Below are positions 8,910-18,974 of a DNA stretch of 64,000 nt, in pieces. A model generated the notes under the pieces. It saw only the letters and a list, made by a program, of their open reading frames with translations. It had not been told where the DNA came from and searched no databases. Source of the stretch: Bacteroidota bacterium (GTDB lineage Bacteria; Bacteroidota; Ignavibacteria; Kryptoniales; JAKASW01); assembly GCA_021812985.1 (NCBI GenBank), contig JAKAMG010000001.1:124001-188000 (forward strand). Direction: 5' to 3'. The number at the start of each line of letters is the position of its first letter. Positions within the stretch are counted from its first letter, which is position 1. The position numbers were made by a program, and so were the translations under genes.

Positions 8910-10571
8910 GTGGCAGAAATGAAAAGGGTATCTGTCACGGGAAGGGAACTTATGCCCGAAGTACCACCACCTCCTGACGAAGACAGACCTGAAACGAGAA
9001 ATACCGACCGCACGATCAGGAACGGCTCGGGAATAGATGTCGAACGAGTCTACTCTGAGGAGCAACTGGATTACTCGGGTCGACTGGGATTTCCGGGTGA
9101 GCTTCCTTACACGAGGGGAGTTTACCCGACGATGTACAGGGGTAGACTCTGGACTATGCGTCAATACGCCGGCTTCGGAAACGCGGAGGAATCGAACAAG
9201 AGGTACAGGTTCCTTCTGAAACAGGGGATAACTGGTCTGTCGGTTGCGTTCGATCTCCCCACTCAGATGGGGTACGATTCTGACGATGACATGAGCGAGG
9301 GAGAAGTGGGGAGAGTCGGCGTCGCCATCGACTCGCTTGAGGATATGGAGCGCCTGTTCGACGGCATAACACTATCGAACGTCACAACCTCTATGACGAT
9401 CAATTCGACGGCAGCCATACTCCTCGCGATGTACGTCGCCGTCGCAAAGAAGCAGGGAGCAGACCTGCGAAAGATATCCGGGACAATTCAAAACGACATA
9501 CTCAAGGAATACATAGCCCGAGGGACGCACATCTTTCCGCCCGAAAGTTCGCTCCGCCTCGTCACTGATATATTCGCGTACTGTGCCGAGATTCTCCCGA
9601 GCTGGAACACGATTTCTATTAGTGGCTACCATATAAGAGAGGCGGGGGCGACTGCCGTTCAGGAGCTCGCTTTCACCTTTGCGAACGCCATAGCGTACGT
9701 CGACGCGGCTAGGTCAGCGGGACTTAACTTCGACAAATTCGGGAGCCAGCTCTCCTTCTTCTTCAATTCTCACAATGATTTCTTCGAGGAAATCGCCAAG
9801 TTCCGCGCCGCGAGGAGAATATGGGGATGGATAGCCAAGAACAAGTTTGATGCGACAAACCCGGACGCCATGAAACTCAGATTCCACGCGCAGACCGCGG
9901 GCTCGACCCTGACAGCCCAGCAGATCGACAATAACGTGGTGCGTACCACTTTCCAGGCGCTTGCTGCCATACTCGGAGGATGCCAGTCTCTCCACACAAA
10001 CAGCCGGGACGAAGCGCTTGCGCTTCCGACGGAAGAATCGGTCAGACTCGCGCTGCGAACCCAGCAGATCATTGGCTTCGAATCCGGCGTTCCGAACACA
10101 ATCGACCCGCTCGGAGGTTCGTACTACGTCGAGAAGTTGACAGACGAGATTGAAAAGAGAGTGATGGAGTATCTGGAGAAGATCGAAGGGATGGGAGGCG
10201 CGGTCAAAGCCATCGAGGCGGGGTACTTCCAGGGGGAAATCGCCAGGAGCGCCTACGAGTATCAAAGACGGATCGAGATGAAGGAGCAGATTGTCGTCGG
10301 GGTGAACGAATTCACCGACTCGAAACGCGCTGACCCCGAGATATTTGAGCTCGATCCGAGCGTCAGAGAGGTCCAGGTGGAAAGGCTGAGAGATCTCAGA
10401 AAGAGAAGGGACTCCGAACGGGTCGCTCGTTCGCTAATGGAGCTTGAGCAGGCGGCCGCCGGCGACAAGAACGTGATGCCTTTCATACTCGGATGCGTCG
10501 AAGCATACGCCACTTTAGGGGAAATCGCGGGCATGTTAAGAAAGGTTTGGGGCACTTACCAGGCTGGATAG
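8910..10571 (+). CDS. Methylmalonyl-CoA mutase large (catalytic) subunit
   Basis: A 553-residue acyl-CoA mutase large-subunit protein. Landmarks include [19 protein letters not shown] near 75-93, the substrate-binding barrel with [12 protein letters not shown] and [12 protein letters not shown], and [13 protein letters not shown]. The C-terminal B12-binding domain of the fused enzyme is absent, so a separate small subunit is required; none is in this window. The reaction interconverts methylmalonyl-CoA and succinyl-CoA. The substrate could be another branched acyl-CoA, but the motif text resembles archaeal and bacterial methylmalonyl types. Start at GTG 8910 or ATG 8919; neither has a strong ribosome site. 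It begins 14 bp after the prenyltransferase gene. Confidence 0.88.
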   Translation: MAEMKRVSVTGRELMPEVPPPPDEDRPETRNTDRTIRNGSGIDVERVYSEEQLDYSGRLGFPGELPYTRGVYPTMYRGRLWTMRQYAGFGNAEESNKRYRFLLKQGITGLSVAFDLPTQMGYDSDDDMSEGEVGRVGVAIDSLEDMERLFDGITLSNVTTSMTINSTAAILLAMYVAVAKKQGADLRKISGTIQNDILKEYIARGTHIFPPESSLRLVTDIFAYCAEILPSWNTISISGYHIREAGATAVQELAFTFANAIAYVDAARSAGLNFDKFGSQLSFFFNSHNDFFEEIAKFRAARRIWGWIAKNKFDATNPDAMKLRFHAQTAGSTLTAQQIDNNVVRTTFQALAAILGGCQSLHTNSRDEALALPTEESVRLALRTQQIIGFESGVPNTIDPLGGSYYVEKLTDEIEKRVMEYLEKIEGMGGAVKAIEAGYFQGEIARSAYEYQRRIEMKEQIVVGVNEFTDSKRADPEIFELDPSVREVQVERLRDLRKRRDSERVARSLMELEQAAAGDKNVMPFILGCVEAYATLGEIAGMLRKVWGTYQAG

Positions 10572-10774
10572 CGCCACCGTCGTCCTTCGTCCATATTCGG
10601 AAGCTTATCCGTCGTACGACAAGGGCATCGACTGAACTTTGGGTTTCGGTTTATCGTTATCTATCTTGAGGTATCCACGGTGGAAGATTTGCCTCTTCGC
10701 CCCGATGTGTGGCGGTGAAGCGCCTTTCCTGTCGGAGGGACCATAATTTTGAGAAGAGGTTTGCGTTTAAGGAA

Positions 10775-11632
10775 ATGGATTCAAACACTAAGTTTATCGC
10801 GCAGGAGCTGGTTCAGAATCTCCACGAAATTCCGGATCAGAGCTCGTTCGGGATACAGGCGAAACGGAGATCCCATGAATTTGTTGACAAGCTCCTGTCA
10901 ACGCTCTTTCCACACTTCAGCCCTGATTCGAGCCACTCCGTCAACGATATGTTTGCGCGGCTCGTCGTCGTCGAGCAGGATTTGAGAAAGCTTGTTTCGC
11001 CATTTCTCGCCGAGAAGGGATCTGAAATCGAGGCTATTGTTGCCGGCTTCATCGAAAAGCTGCCGGAGATACAGTCTTCCCTATGGCTTGATGCCGAGGC
11101 GATTAATATGGGTGACCCTGCCGCCGAGAAGGTGGACGAAGTTATCCTTGCGTATCCTGGGTTCACTGCGATTGCCATCTACCGCTTCGCGCACGAAATT
11201 TACAGAGCGAAGGTCCCGATACTGCCGCGTCTCCTGACTGAATACGCGCATCAGCTGACGGGAATCGATATACACCCCGGAGCCACGATCGGCGAATCGT
11301 TCGCGATAGACCATGGTACAGGGATAGTCATCGGCGAGTCGACCGTGATAGGGAACAATGTCAAGCTGTACCAGGGAGTGACGCTGGGCGCTCTCAGTGT
11401 AGACAAAAACATGGCGAAGCAGAAACGCCACCCGACGGTCGAGGACAACTCAGTCATTTACGCGCAGGCCGTGATACTCGGCGGCGATACTGTGGTAGGC
11501 CATCACAGCATGATCGGCGGAAATGTCTGGCTGACACACAGCGTACCGCCATTCTCGGTCGTCTATCAGAAGAGCGAGACTGTGGTCCAGGCCATGGAAG
11601 ATAGGGGCGATGTTATAAACTTTGTAATCTGA
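10775..11632 (+). CDS. cysE: Serine O-acetyltransferase
   Basis: Transfers acetyl from acetyl-CoA to serine, giving O-acetylserine for cysteine synthesis. An N-terminal helical region is followed by a left-handed beta-helix with hexapeptide repeats (about residues 160-270). Marks are GIDIHPGATIGESFAIDHGTG and the acetyl-CoA-site GALS loop. The start at ATG 10775 (285 residues, MDSNTKF) fits family length. An upstream GTG at 10709 would add 22 unlikely Arg/Lys-rich residues. It is 29 bp before cysK, so the two form a cysteine operon. The 10572-10774 gap shows no recognisable riboswitch. Confidence 0.93.
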   Translation: MDSNTKFIAQELVQNLHEIPDQSSFGIQAKRRSHEFVDKLLSTLFPHFSPDSSHSVNDMFARLVVVEQDLRKLVSPFLAEKGSEIEAIVAGFIEKLPEIQSSLWLDAEAINMGDPAAEKVDEVILAYPGFTAIAIYRFAHEIYRAKVPILPRLLTEYAHQLTGIDIHPGATIGESFAIDHGTGIVIGESTVIGNNVKLYQGVTLGALSVDKNMAKQKRHPTVEDNSVIYAQAVILGGDTVVGHHSMIGGNVWLTHSVPPFSVVYQKSETVVQAMEDRGDVINFVI

Positions 11633-11661
11633 CGAAATGAATTAGAACGAAAAGGAACATC

Positions 11662-12579
11662 ATGAAGGCAAAAAATATACTTGAGCTGATCGGAAATACT
11701 CCGCACTTGAAGATAAACCGCCTCTTCGGAGACGCGGAAGTCTGGATGAAACTCGAGAGGCAAAATCCCGGCGGGAGCATCAAAGACAGGATCGGTGTGG
11801 CGATGATAGAAGATGCCGAGAGGCGCGGACTTCTTAAGAAGGACACCGTGATAATTGAGCCCACGTCCGGGAACACGGGGATCGGTCTAGCCATGGCCGC
11901 GGCCGTAAAAGGGTACAAGCTGATACTCGTGATGCCGGAGTCAATGTCTATCGAGAGAAGGAAAATAATGGCAGCTTACGGTGCGCACCTCGAGCTGACC
12001 CCGCGCGAAAAAGGGATGAAGGGGGCGATCGAGCGGGCCGCGGAGCTCGCGAAGACCCTCCCGTCAGCATGGGTGCCCCAGCAATTCGAGAACCCTGCTA
12101 ACGTCGAAATACATGCCAGGACCACCGGCGAGGAAATTGTGAGGGACTTTCCCGAAGGATTCGACGCGCTTATCACTGGCGTCGGCACGGGCGGCCACAT
12201 CACGGGCGTCGCGAAAGTCCTTAAGAAAAAATTTCCTGGTTTGAAAGTGTTCGCCGTCGAGCCAGAGCTTTCACCTGTAATCAGCGGCGGCCAGCCGGGG
12301 CCCCATCCGCTTCAGGGGATCGGCGCGGGATTCGTTCCGAAGAATCTCGACACAAAACTTCTGGATGGAGCAATCCTAGTCTCAAAGGATGACTCGTTCT
12401 CCTACGCCCGGCGCATGGCTAAGGAGGAGGGAGTACTGGTTGGGATTTCCACAGGAGCGACGCTGGCGGCCGTGGCAAAGAAGCTTTCGGAGGACAAATC
12501 GTTGAAGAGGATACTCGCATTCAACTACGACACCGGAGAACGTTACCTTTCGGTAGACGGCTTGTTCCCCTCGGCCTGA
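11662..12579 (+). CDS. cysK: Cysteine synthase (O-acetylserine sulfhydrylase)
   Basis: PLP enzyme that makes cysteine from O-acetylserine and sulfide. At 305 residues it has the usual length. Lys41 in NPGGSIKDR is the PLP lysine. PTSGNTG near 68-74 is the Asn loop. [10 protein letters not shown] binds the PLP phosphate, and GISTGA completes the site. AAAGGAA at 11650-11656 precedes the ATG. The protein pairs with the cysE product upstream. Such pairs often form the cysteine synthase complex, but the extreme C-terminus of this CysE (INFVI) ends in Ile, as the complex-forming tail usually does. Confidence 0.95.
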   Translation: MKAKNILELIGNTPHLKINRLFGDAEVWMKLERQNPGGSIKDRIGVAMIEDAERRGLLKKDTVIIEPTSGNTGIGLAMAAAVKGYKLILVMPESMSIERRKIMAAYGAHLELTPREKGMKGAIERAAELAKTLPSAWVPQQFENPANVEIHARTTGEEIVRDFPEGFDALITGVGTGGHITGVAKVLKKKFPGLKVFAVEPELSPVISGGQPGPHPLQGIGAGFVPKNLDTKLLDGAILVSKDDSFSYARRMAKEEGVLVGISTGATLAAVAKKLSEDKSLKRILAFNYDTGERYLSVDGLFPSA

Positions 12580-12587
12580 TTGGAGGC

Positions 12588-12617
12588 AGCGCGGCTGACC
12601 AGGAGGTAAGTCGCGCT
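12588..12617. terminator. Stem-loop between convergent cysK and dapD
   Basis: AGCGCGGCT (12588-12596) pairs with AGTCGCGCT (12609-12617), nine pairs with one G-T wobble and a 12-base loop. A CT-rich stretch follows on the plus side. It fills the 45-bp gap between two convergent genes, where a bidirectional terminator is expected. Confidence 0.5.
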
Positions 12618-12624
12618 CTCTTTC

Positions 12625-13467
12625 CTACCTCAGAGCCTCTTCGAGCACGGTGGCAGCGTCTGTCTTTTCGTCGCGGTACTTAATTATGATCGGCGTGTAC
12701 AGCGCGAGCTTGTGTTTCGCCGCGAATTCTCCAGCCGGCATCCTTGAGCCCGGCACGACAACCGCACCCTCCGGAATAGTCAACGGCTTCCCCTTTTCCT
12801 TTCGGTGTATCACCCCTTTTACGACATCGTAGACCGGCGTCGAGCCGGTGATAATGCATCCGGCGCCGATGACGGCACGTTTCTTAATGACCGTCCCTTC
12901 GTAAATCCCGCAGTTTCCGCCGACCATCACATCGTCTTCCACTATGATTGGGAGTGCACCAACTGGCTCGAGGACACCGCCGATCTGTGTGGCGGCGCTG
13001 ATGTGCACCCTCTTGCCGACCTGCGCGCAGGAACCAACAAGCGCGTGAGAGTCAAGCATTGTCCCTTCGTCGACGTAGGCGCCGACGTTGACATACGAGG
13101 GAGGCATGATGACGACACCGCGCGAAAGGTAGGCGCCGCGTCTGATAGCCGTTCCGCCGGGCACCACCCTTATCTGATCAGCGGCAGAAATGTCCTTCAC
13201 GGGGAAGGTGTGCTTGTCGAAGAACTGATCGCTGCAGGCATCCTCCACCTTCACAAGCTTTCCAATTCTGAAGGCGAGAAGAATCCCCTTTTTGACCCAG
13301 TCGTTGACTCTCCATCCAACGGGGGAAGAAGAGTCTGGCTCTGCCGCGCGAATCTCGCCGATGTCAAGGAGGTCGAGAAAACGCTCGACGAAGAGCTCGG
13401 CTTCCGGGCTCGTCTCATGGATCCCGTAAAGCTTCTCGATTTCGGCAATCAAAAGTTCTCGGCTCAT
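12625..13467 (-). CDS. dapD: 2,3,4,5-tetrahydropyridine-2,6-dicarboxylate N-succinyltransferase
   Basis: Catalyses the succinyl-CoA-dependent step of diaminopimelate/lysine synthesis. The 280-residue length is typical. A short helical N-terminal domain is followed by a left-handed beta-helix with hexapeptide repeats (about 100-240). The active-site stretch includes [17 protein letters not shown] and [11 protein letters not shown]. Its ATG overlaps the dapA stop codon by one base (TAATG), so translation is probably coupled. Its presence says the cell uses the succinylase branch rather than the aminotransferase or dehydrogenase branch. Confidence 0.95.
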   Translation of the reverse strand: MSRELLIAEIEKLYGIHETSPEAELFVERFLDLLDIGEIRAAEPDSSSPVGWRVNDWVKKGILLAFRIGKLVKVEDACSDQFFDKHTFPVKDISAADQIRVVPGGTAIRRGAYLSRGVVIMPPSYVNVGAYVDEGTMLDSHALVGSCAQVGKRVHISAATQIGGVLEPVGALPIIVEDDVMVGGNCGIYEGTVIKKRAVIGAGCIITGSTPVYDVVKGVIHRKEKGKPLTIPEGAVVVPGSRMPAGEFAAKHKLALYTPIIIKYRDEKTDAATVLEEALR

Positions 13468-14372
13468 TATTTCACCGCTACCTGGATTAGTTCAAGTTCG
13501 GTAAGGATCTTTCTCAGCTTCGTCCGCGTCTGCTCCATCGGAGGGACGAGGGGGAGCCGGTAGACTTCCTCAATCATTCCCATCATCGCCATGGCTGACT
13601 TGACTGGTATGGGATTCGACTCGATGAAGTTCGCGTTCATTAGCGGGAGAAGCCTGAAGTGAAGCTTTCTGGCGTTCTCCAGGTCGCCCGCAAGGGCGTA
13701 CCGTACCATGTCGCTGAAGGACCGTGGGACTTCGTTTGCCACTACTGAGATTACTCCATCACCCCCGAGGGCGACGAGCGTGAAGGCGAACTGGTCGTCA
13801 CCGGAATAAACCGCGAAATCGTCAGGTCTGCCCCTCAGTATCTCCATCATCTGAGGAACGTTTCCACTCGCCTCCTTCACGGCGTAGACGTTCGGTATCT
13901 CTTCCGCCAGGCGAATTGTGGTCTCCGCTGCGATGTTGGCGCCAGTCCGGCCGGGGACATTGTAGACGATGATGGGGATGTCCACGGCGTCAGCGATGGC
14001 GGCGTAGTGCCGGTAGAAGCCCTCCTGAGTCGGCTTATTGTAGTAGGGGGCGACGGAGAGGACGCCGTCCGCGCCGATTGCCCTGGCGTGCGCGGTGAGC
14101 GAAATAGCCTCGCTCGTCGAATTGCTTCCCGCTCCGACGATTACCGGGACTCGTTTGTTCGCCTGGTCGAGGACGACCTCCATGACGTGCTCGTGCTCCG
14201 GATGAGAGAGCGTCGCGCTCTCCCCGGTCGTGCCGGCCGGGAGTATCGCCTCCGTGCCGTTCGAAATCTGGTGCTCGACCAGTTCGCGCAGCTTCTGCTC
14301 GTCTACTGAGCCGTCTCTATTGAATGGCGTAACCAACGCGACACCTGTCCCGCGAAATAACATCCTTCTCAT
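13467..14372 (-). CDS. dapA: 4-hydroxy-tetrahydrodipicolinate synthase
   Basis: Condenses pyruvate with aspartate semialdehyde, the first committed step of lysine synthesis. The 301-residue TIM barrel shows the Schiff-base Lys166 (AVKEASGN), the pyruvate-site GTTGE at 47-51, Tyr138 and the GRTG motif at 141-144. GAGGA just upstream supports the start at 14372; a second ATG three codons in is also possible. It is the middle gene of dapB-dapA-dapD on the minus strand. Confidence 0.96.
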   Translation of the reverse strand: MRRMLFRGTGVALVTPFNRDGSVDEQKLRELVEHQISNGTEAILPAGTTGESATLSHPEHEHVMEVVLDQANKRVPVIVGAGSNSTSEAISLTAHARAIGADGVLSVAPYYNKPTQEGFYRHYAAIADAVDIPIIVYNVPGRTGANIAAETTIRLAEEIPNVYAVKEASGNVPQMMEILRGRPDDFAVYSGDDQFAFTLVALGGDGVISVVANEVPRSFSDMVRYALAGDLENARKLHFRLLPLMNANFIESNPIPVKSAMAMMGMIEEVYRLPLVPPMEQTRTKLRKILTELELIQVAVK

Positions 14373-14461
14373 CTGATCCTCGATATGTTTGTTTCGGAGC
14401 GCGTATCCACAACCCTTGCCTGACTTTTAAAGTTCATTCGGGTCGATTGAATATTCAACAC

Positions 14462-15190
14462 TCACAATTCCTTTATGATGTCTTTGAACATGAAGAAGCC
14501 ATTTTTGCCCACGACCCATTCGGCGGCCAGCACCGCTCCGTACGCGAACCCTCGTCTGCCTCTCGAGACGTGGGTGAGCTCTATGCGATCGTTCTCCGAG
14601 TCGAAGTAAACGGTGTGCGTCCCGAATTCGCTTCCAACGCGTATTGAATTGACCTGGAGCTCCTCTTTCGGCATCCGTCCATCAGGCATTCCCGTGCGAA
14701 TCTTCCGCTTGACAGGGAAATTATCCATGATGGCTTTCCCGATTGTCAGCGCTGTACCACTCGGCGCGTCAGCCTTCTGGTTGTGGTGCTGTTCAAGGAC
14801 GGCGCAGTCGAAGGAGTCGAATTGGCCAAACAATCTCGCGGCCTGCTCAACTGCCGATATGAAGAGATTGACGCCAAGCGAGAAGTTTGACGCGACAACG
14901 GCGGCAATCCCGCCTTCTACGACCATGCGCCGGACTTCGTCGGTCCGGTCGTGCCATCCGGTGGTCCCGATGACGATTGGCTTCTTCAGCTCTGCGGCGT
15001 ATTTGACGTGCTCTTCCACCGCCGAAGCGGAGGAGAAATCAATAAGCGCGTCGCATTTGACAAACTGAGGAGCAAGCTCCGTCAGGTCGCTTCCGATATC
15101 CGCGATCGCGGTCAGGTTGTGCGAACGCTGCACCGCGACCGCCTCTATCTCTCTTCCCATTTTTCCGTATCCGAACAAGCCAATTTTCAT
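14462..15190 (-). CDS. dapB: 4-hydroxy-tetrahydrodipicolinate reductase
   Basis: Reduces the DapA product with NAD(P)H. The N-terminal Rossmann motif is GLFGYGKMG. IGTTGW lies near the cofactor site. The catalytic block EQHHNQKADAPSGTA is intact. The protein is about 242 residues, slightly short, as in many Bacteroidota. ATG at 15190 is chosen over GTG at 15193. It is first in the minus-strand lysine operon. The 89-bp gap to dapA holds no gene. Confidence 0.94.
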   Translation of the reverse strand: MKIGLFGYGKMGREIEAVAVQRSHNLTAIADIGSDLTELAPQFVKCDALIDFSSASAVEEHVKYAAELKKPIVIGTTGWHDRTDEVRRMVVEGGIAAVVASNFSLGVNLFISAVEQAARLFGQFDSFDCAVLEQHHNQKADAPSGTALTIGKAIMDNFPVKRKIRTGMPDGRMPKEELQVNSIRVGSEFGTHTVYFDSENDRIELTHVSRGRRGFAYGAVLAAEWVVGKNGFFMFKDIIKEL

Positions 15191-15816
15191 CACGAATTCT
15201 CACGAGTATAAGTTCATGTGTGGACCGAATGGATCCGGGGAGAAATCAGAATGGAGGCAATAACCGATCATGGTGGGAAATATGACCAGTTTCCCGGCCA
15301 ACCTGCCTGGGATGCCGACCGGAGCTGAATTCCGGTAAGGCAAAATAGCGCTCCATCCCGATAAAACTTTCACCGATCGCATCGGGATGACAGTCTGCAA
15401 GTTATTCACTTCAACCGGCCTGCTTCTTCTCAACGAACTCCACCGAGATCCTTTGTCGAGAGTTGGATCAATCGTGACCTCTGACCGGGCAGCCCAACCA
15501 GGAAAGCCGAAACCTTTTTCCTGATTTCGGCGGCAGTTCCTTTTGCCATGCGTTCGGGAGGCTTCGGACTCTTCCGGGCTTGGTGCCGGGCCGCAAGGCT
15601 ACTCTTAACTGTCGCGCCTCTATTTAACTACGATGTAAAATTTACTCTGGTCGGAAGATGAAAGCAAATTCTCCCAATCATCCGATCGAGCGTGCGGCGG
15701 TCAAAAAGAAGCGTCGAGTGTTTGCGCGATTGAGGATGAACCGCTGGGCTCCCCTCGTTGCATTGTTAAATGCGATCGTCGCTGTTAACTTTGTCAAAGT
15801 TTCAAGGAGAATAAAA
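15191..15816. other. Intergenic region between divergent dapB and the phosphoesterase gene
   Basis: About 625 bp without a convincing gene. Promoters for the lysine operon and for the rightward phosphoesterase gene should lie here. An 11-bp palindrome GTAAAATTTAC is at 15635-15645. An in-frame extension of the next gene back to 15658 is rejected because it lacks a ribosome site and would bury the signal peptide. Confidence 0.5.
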
Positions 15817-18180
15817 ATGGTAGATCGCTTCACAAGAATTGCTAGCATCTTATTGTTTACCTGCGGAATTGCGGCAGCACAGCTGCCGGGAGAAAAAAGC
15901 GGACGCATGCTTCTCCCGAACGGATGGTGGCTGACCCCTGCCGGAAGCTCGATACAGCTCGGTGATCTTCCGCTCAACGCCGCGATCTCGCCCGATCAAA
16001 GATATCTCGCGGTGACTCACGCTGGTCTCTCGAAACCAGTCCTGATGCTCGTCGATCTCAGGAAGCGCGAAGTGGTACAGACAGTCCCCGTCAAGGACAG
16101 CTGGCTAGGGATAGAGTTCCACGGCAGCACGCTGTATTTGTCGGGTGGAAATCAGAACTGCGTCTACACATTCGAGCTAAGGCACGGGAAACTCGAAGCT
16201 TCCCGCACCATCGAGTTTGCCCCTCCGCGTACTCCGGGATACCCTCCAAAGGGGACTTATGCCTGGGCGGCGGGACTGGATGTGTACGGCAACACGCTCG
16301 CGGTAGTCTTCAGAGGAGACAGCACTCTGCGATATTACGACCTAAAGAGCGGCAAGATCCGACTGGTCAGACTTGACGGCATGCCTTACTACTGCAAGTT
16401 TCTCGGCAACGGTACGCTTCTGGTTTCACTCTGGAGTTCGCGTAAGGTTGAGGCGTACAAGGGAGATCGGCTCCTCTACTCCGTCCCCGTCGGCGATCAC
16501 CCGACTGAGATCGCTACGCGCGGAAGATATGCCTTTGTAGCCAACGCCAACGACAACAGCGTGAGCGTAATCGACCTGAAACTCCACAGGGCTATCGCAA
16601 CTGCGTCTACCACGATCTATCCCGACTCCCCGGAAGGATCGACGACAAATTCAGTTTGCGTCTCGAATAACGGAAAGTATGTCTTTGCCGCAAATGCGGA
16701 CAACAACTCGCTTACAGTCATAGACATTTCGAAGATAAGCCGGCCGGTTCCTGTAGGATTCATTCCTGTTGGTTGGTATCCAACTAAGGTCATCGAGATG
16801 AAAAACGGAACGCTCCTCGTTCTCAACGGAAAGGGGAACAGTTCGTACGCGAATCCGCAACATCAGTACATCGGAACGCTTTTGAAGGGAACGCTCTCGT
16901 TCATCAAGTTCCCAGACGCGAAGGAGCTCGCGGCCTACACCAAGAAAGTTTACATGAACACCCCATACAGGCCGGAGGCGTCGAAGGAGGCGGCCTACGC
17001 GAGCGGCAACCCGATTCCGGACAAAGTCGGCGCCCCTTCTCCGATAAAGTATGTCTTCTACTTCATTAAAGAGAACAGGACTTACGACCAGGTATTCGGG
17101 GACATGAAGAGGGGGAATGGCGATTCGAGCCTTGTCCTCTTCGGCCGGCAGGTAACACCAAACATCCACAAACTCGTGGCGAACTTCGTTCTGTTGGACA
17201 ACCTGTACTGCGATGCGGAGGTGAGCGCTGACGGTCACAACTGGTCGACCGCGGCATACGCGACCGACTACGTTGAAAAGAGCTGGCCGTCGAACTACGG
17301 CGGCAGGGGCGCGCCGTACGAGTTCGAGGGGGGCCAACCGGCTGCATCGCCTGAAGCGGGCTACATATGGAATCTCTGTGAGAGACACGGTGTCTCGTTC
17401 AGAGATTACGGTGAGTTCATTGAGAGCGGCCTGGATTCGACCCGCCCAGGCACCCCGAACGAGAAAGCTCTCATCGGACACTTCGATCCGATGTACAGGA
17501 GCTGGGACCTTAAGTATTCAGACGTCTCGCGATTTGAGGAATGGAACCGCGACTTCACACGACTCCTCGCAGAAGACTCGATAGCGCACCTCAACATCAT
17601 CAGACTCCCGAACGATCACACCGCCGGGACGTGGAAGGGGGCGCTGACGCCGCAGGCGATGGTGGCGCAGAACGACTACGCGCTCGGTCTCTTCGTCGAC
17701 AGGATCTCACACAGCAGGATATGGGACCAATCCGCAATATTCGTAATCGAGGACGATGCTCAGGACGGGGCGGATCACGTCGACGCCCACAGGACTGAGG
17801 CGCTAGTCATCAGCCCTTACGTCAAGCGCGACTACGTGGACAGCACGCTTTACACGACTTCGTCAATGCTGAGGACGATGGAGCTGATACTAGGAATGCC
17901 GCCCATGAGCCAGTACGATGCGGCAGCGACTCCGATGTTCAACTCGTTTACTTCTACCCCTGATACTACTTCCGCATATTCCGTCATGCAGCCTTTGATT
18001 GACATACACACCCGGAATGAGGATGGCGCCTACGGGCAGAATATTATAGACAAGATGAACCTCAGGATGGCGGATGCGGTGCCGGAGAGGCTTTTCAACG
18101 AAATTATCTGGAAGGCCATAAGGGGAACAGATATGCCAGCGCCGAGATACTCGATACTTTCAGGTAAAAGGGAAGACTGA
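15817..18180 (+). CDS. YncE-like beta-propeller / phosphoesterase fusion, secreted
   Basis: A 787-residue exported protein. The signal peptide ends near AAAQ (about residue 22). Residues about 35-370 form a YncE/cytochrome-cd1-like propeller, with repeats such as RYAFVANANDNSVSVIDL and KYVFAANADNNSLTVID. The C-terminal half (about 410-780) is an alkaline-phosphatase-superfamily phosphoesterase (PF04185-like). Its metal and nucleophile marks are KENRTYD, AEVSADGHN and EDDAQDGADHVDAHR. The preferred start at 15817 has AAGGAGA at 15804-15810. The propeller may bind a ligand or partner while the enzyme domain cleaves a phosphoester. The substrate is unknown. A strong stem-loop follows the gene. 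Confidence 0.88.
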   Translation: MVDRFTRIASILLFTCGIAAAQLPGEKSGRMLLPNGWWLTPAGSSIQLGDLPLNAAISPDQRYLAVTHAGLSKPVLMLVDLRKREVVQTVPVKDSWLGIEFHGSTLYLSGGNQNCVYTFELRHGKLEASRTIEFAPPRTPGYPPKGTYAWAAGLDVYGNTLAVVFRGDSTLRYYDLKSGKIRLVRLDGMPYYCKFLGNGTLLVSLWSSRKVEAYKGDRLLYSVPVGDHPTEIATRGRYAFVANANDNSVSVIDLKLHRAIATASTTIYPDSPEGSTTNSVCVSNNGKYVFAANADNNSLTVIDISKISRPVPVGFIPVGWYPTKVIEMKNGTLLVLNGKGNSSYANPQHQYIGTLLKGTLSFIKFPDAKELAAYTKKVYMNTPYRPEASKEAAYASGNPIPDKVGAPSPIKYVFYFIKENRTYDQVFGDMKRGNGDSSLVLFGRQVTPNIHKLVANFVLLDNLYCDAEVSADGHNWSTAAYATDYVEKSWPSNYGGRGAPYEFEGGQPAASPEAGYIWNLCERHGVSFRDYGEFIESGLDSTRPGTPNEKALIGHFDPMYRSWDLKYSDVSRFEEWNRDFTRLLAEDSIAHLNIIRLPNDHTAGTWKGALTPQAMVAQNDYALGLFVDRISHSRIWDQSAIFVIEDDAQDGADHVDAHRTEALVISPYVKRDYVDSTLYTTSSMLRTMELILGMPPMSQYDAAATPMFNSFTSTPDTTSAYSVMQPLIDIHTRNEDGAYGQNIIDKMNLRMADAVPERLFNEIIWKAIRGTDMPAPRYSILSGKRED

Positions 18181-18193
18181 AGCAGATGTGAAC

Positions 18194-18275
18194 CACATAG
18201 GCGCATGAGGCGCATAGGATTGGATTCTTCTATGTGTCCTGTGTCCCTATGTGTTTCTTATTTTTCTTTTTCTCA
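18194..18275 (+). terminator. Long stem-loop with downstream T-rich tract
   Basis: Arms 18194-18217 and 18230-18253 can pair over 24 positions with a 12-base loop. On the plus-strand RNA 22 of 24 positions pair when G-U wobbles are allowed; on the minus strand those become A-C mismatches. A T-rich tract (TTTCTTATTTTTCTTTTT) follows at about 18254-18272. This fits a rho-independent terminator for the phosphoesterase gene. Confidence 0.7.
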
Positions 18276-18284
18276 CGAATGAGA

Positions 18285-18974
18285 TCAGTCGTTGATCAGC
18301 CGGACAAAACTCCTGACTCGTTCGGCATATTCTTCAGTGGTGTATCTTGAGCCTCCGAGGGAACCATGAATCTCCGATGCGCCAGTCTCCCGGAGTATCC
18401 GCACTGCGTTTCTTTCGTTGACCCCTCCTCCCGGCATGATTGAGATCGATCTCCCTCGCTTACTGATTAGCTCCCCTATGAGGCCTGCACCTTCTTCTGC
18501 CGATGGCTTGTGTCCAGAAGTGAGGAGACGGTCACAGCCGACGTCTATGATTGCTTCGAGCGCCTCAATGGGATCTGGGGTCTCGTCGAACGCCCGATGG
18601 AAAGTGACATTCATGGGACGCGCCAGCTCAACAAGCTCCCTTGTCCGCGCGGAATCCACCGCTCCGTCTCTTTTCAATACCCCTATCACCACTCCCTCGA
18701 TCCCTGTCTCCTTAGCCGCGAGTATGTCCCGTTTGATCTCTTCAAATTCCGAATCCGAGTAGCAGAAATCGCCCCCACGCGGCCTGACGAGGAGGTGAAT
18801 AGGGATATGGAGACGCCGCCTCGTTTGAATAATAGTCTCGGAGTTGGGAGTTACGCCGCCAATCTTAAGGTCAGTGCAAAGCTCAATTCGTCTAGCACCC
18901 CCCTTCTCAGCGGCGACCGCCTGTTCCACGGTTTCAACGCATGCTTCAAAGAGTCGGCCGGAATTGTTTTCCAT
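18285..18974 (-). CDS. cutC: CutC family protein
   Basis: A 229-residue TIM-barrel protein of the CutC family. Landmarks are the N-terminal FEACVETVEQA, GARRIELCTDL, HLLVRPRGGDFCYS and the C-terminal MPGGGVNERN and EIHGS. The family was first linked to copper homeostasis, but its biochemical role is unsettled. It is convergent with the phosphoesterase gene and separated from it by the stem-loop. No copper transporter is nearby. Confidence 0.93.
   Translation of the reverse strand: MENNSGRLFEACVETVEQAVAAEKGGARRIELCTDLKIGGVTPNSETIIQTRRRLHIPIHLLVRPRGGDFCYSDSEFEEIKRDILAAKETGIEGVVIGVLKRDGAVDSARTRELVELARPMNVTFHRAFDETPDPIEALEAIIDVGCDRLLTSGHKPSAEEGAGLIGELISKRGRSISIMPGGGVNERNAVRILRETGASEIHGSLGGSRYTTEEYAERVRSFVRLIND

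Noticed and set aside
15658-15816. N-terminal extension of the phosphoesterase gene
   Set aside because: Basic, no ribosome site, and would place 53 residues before a good signal peptide.
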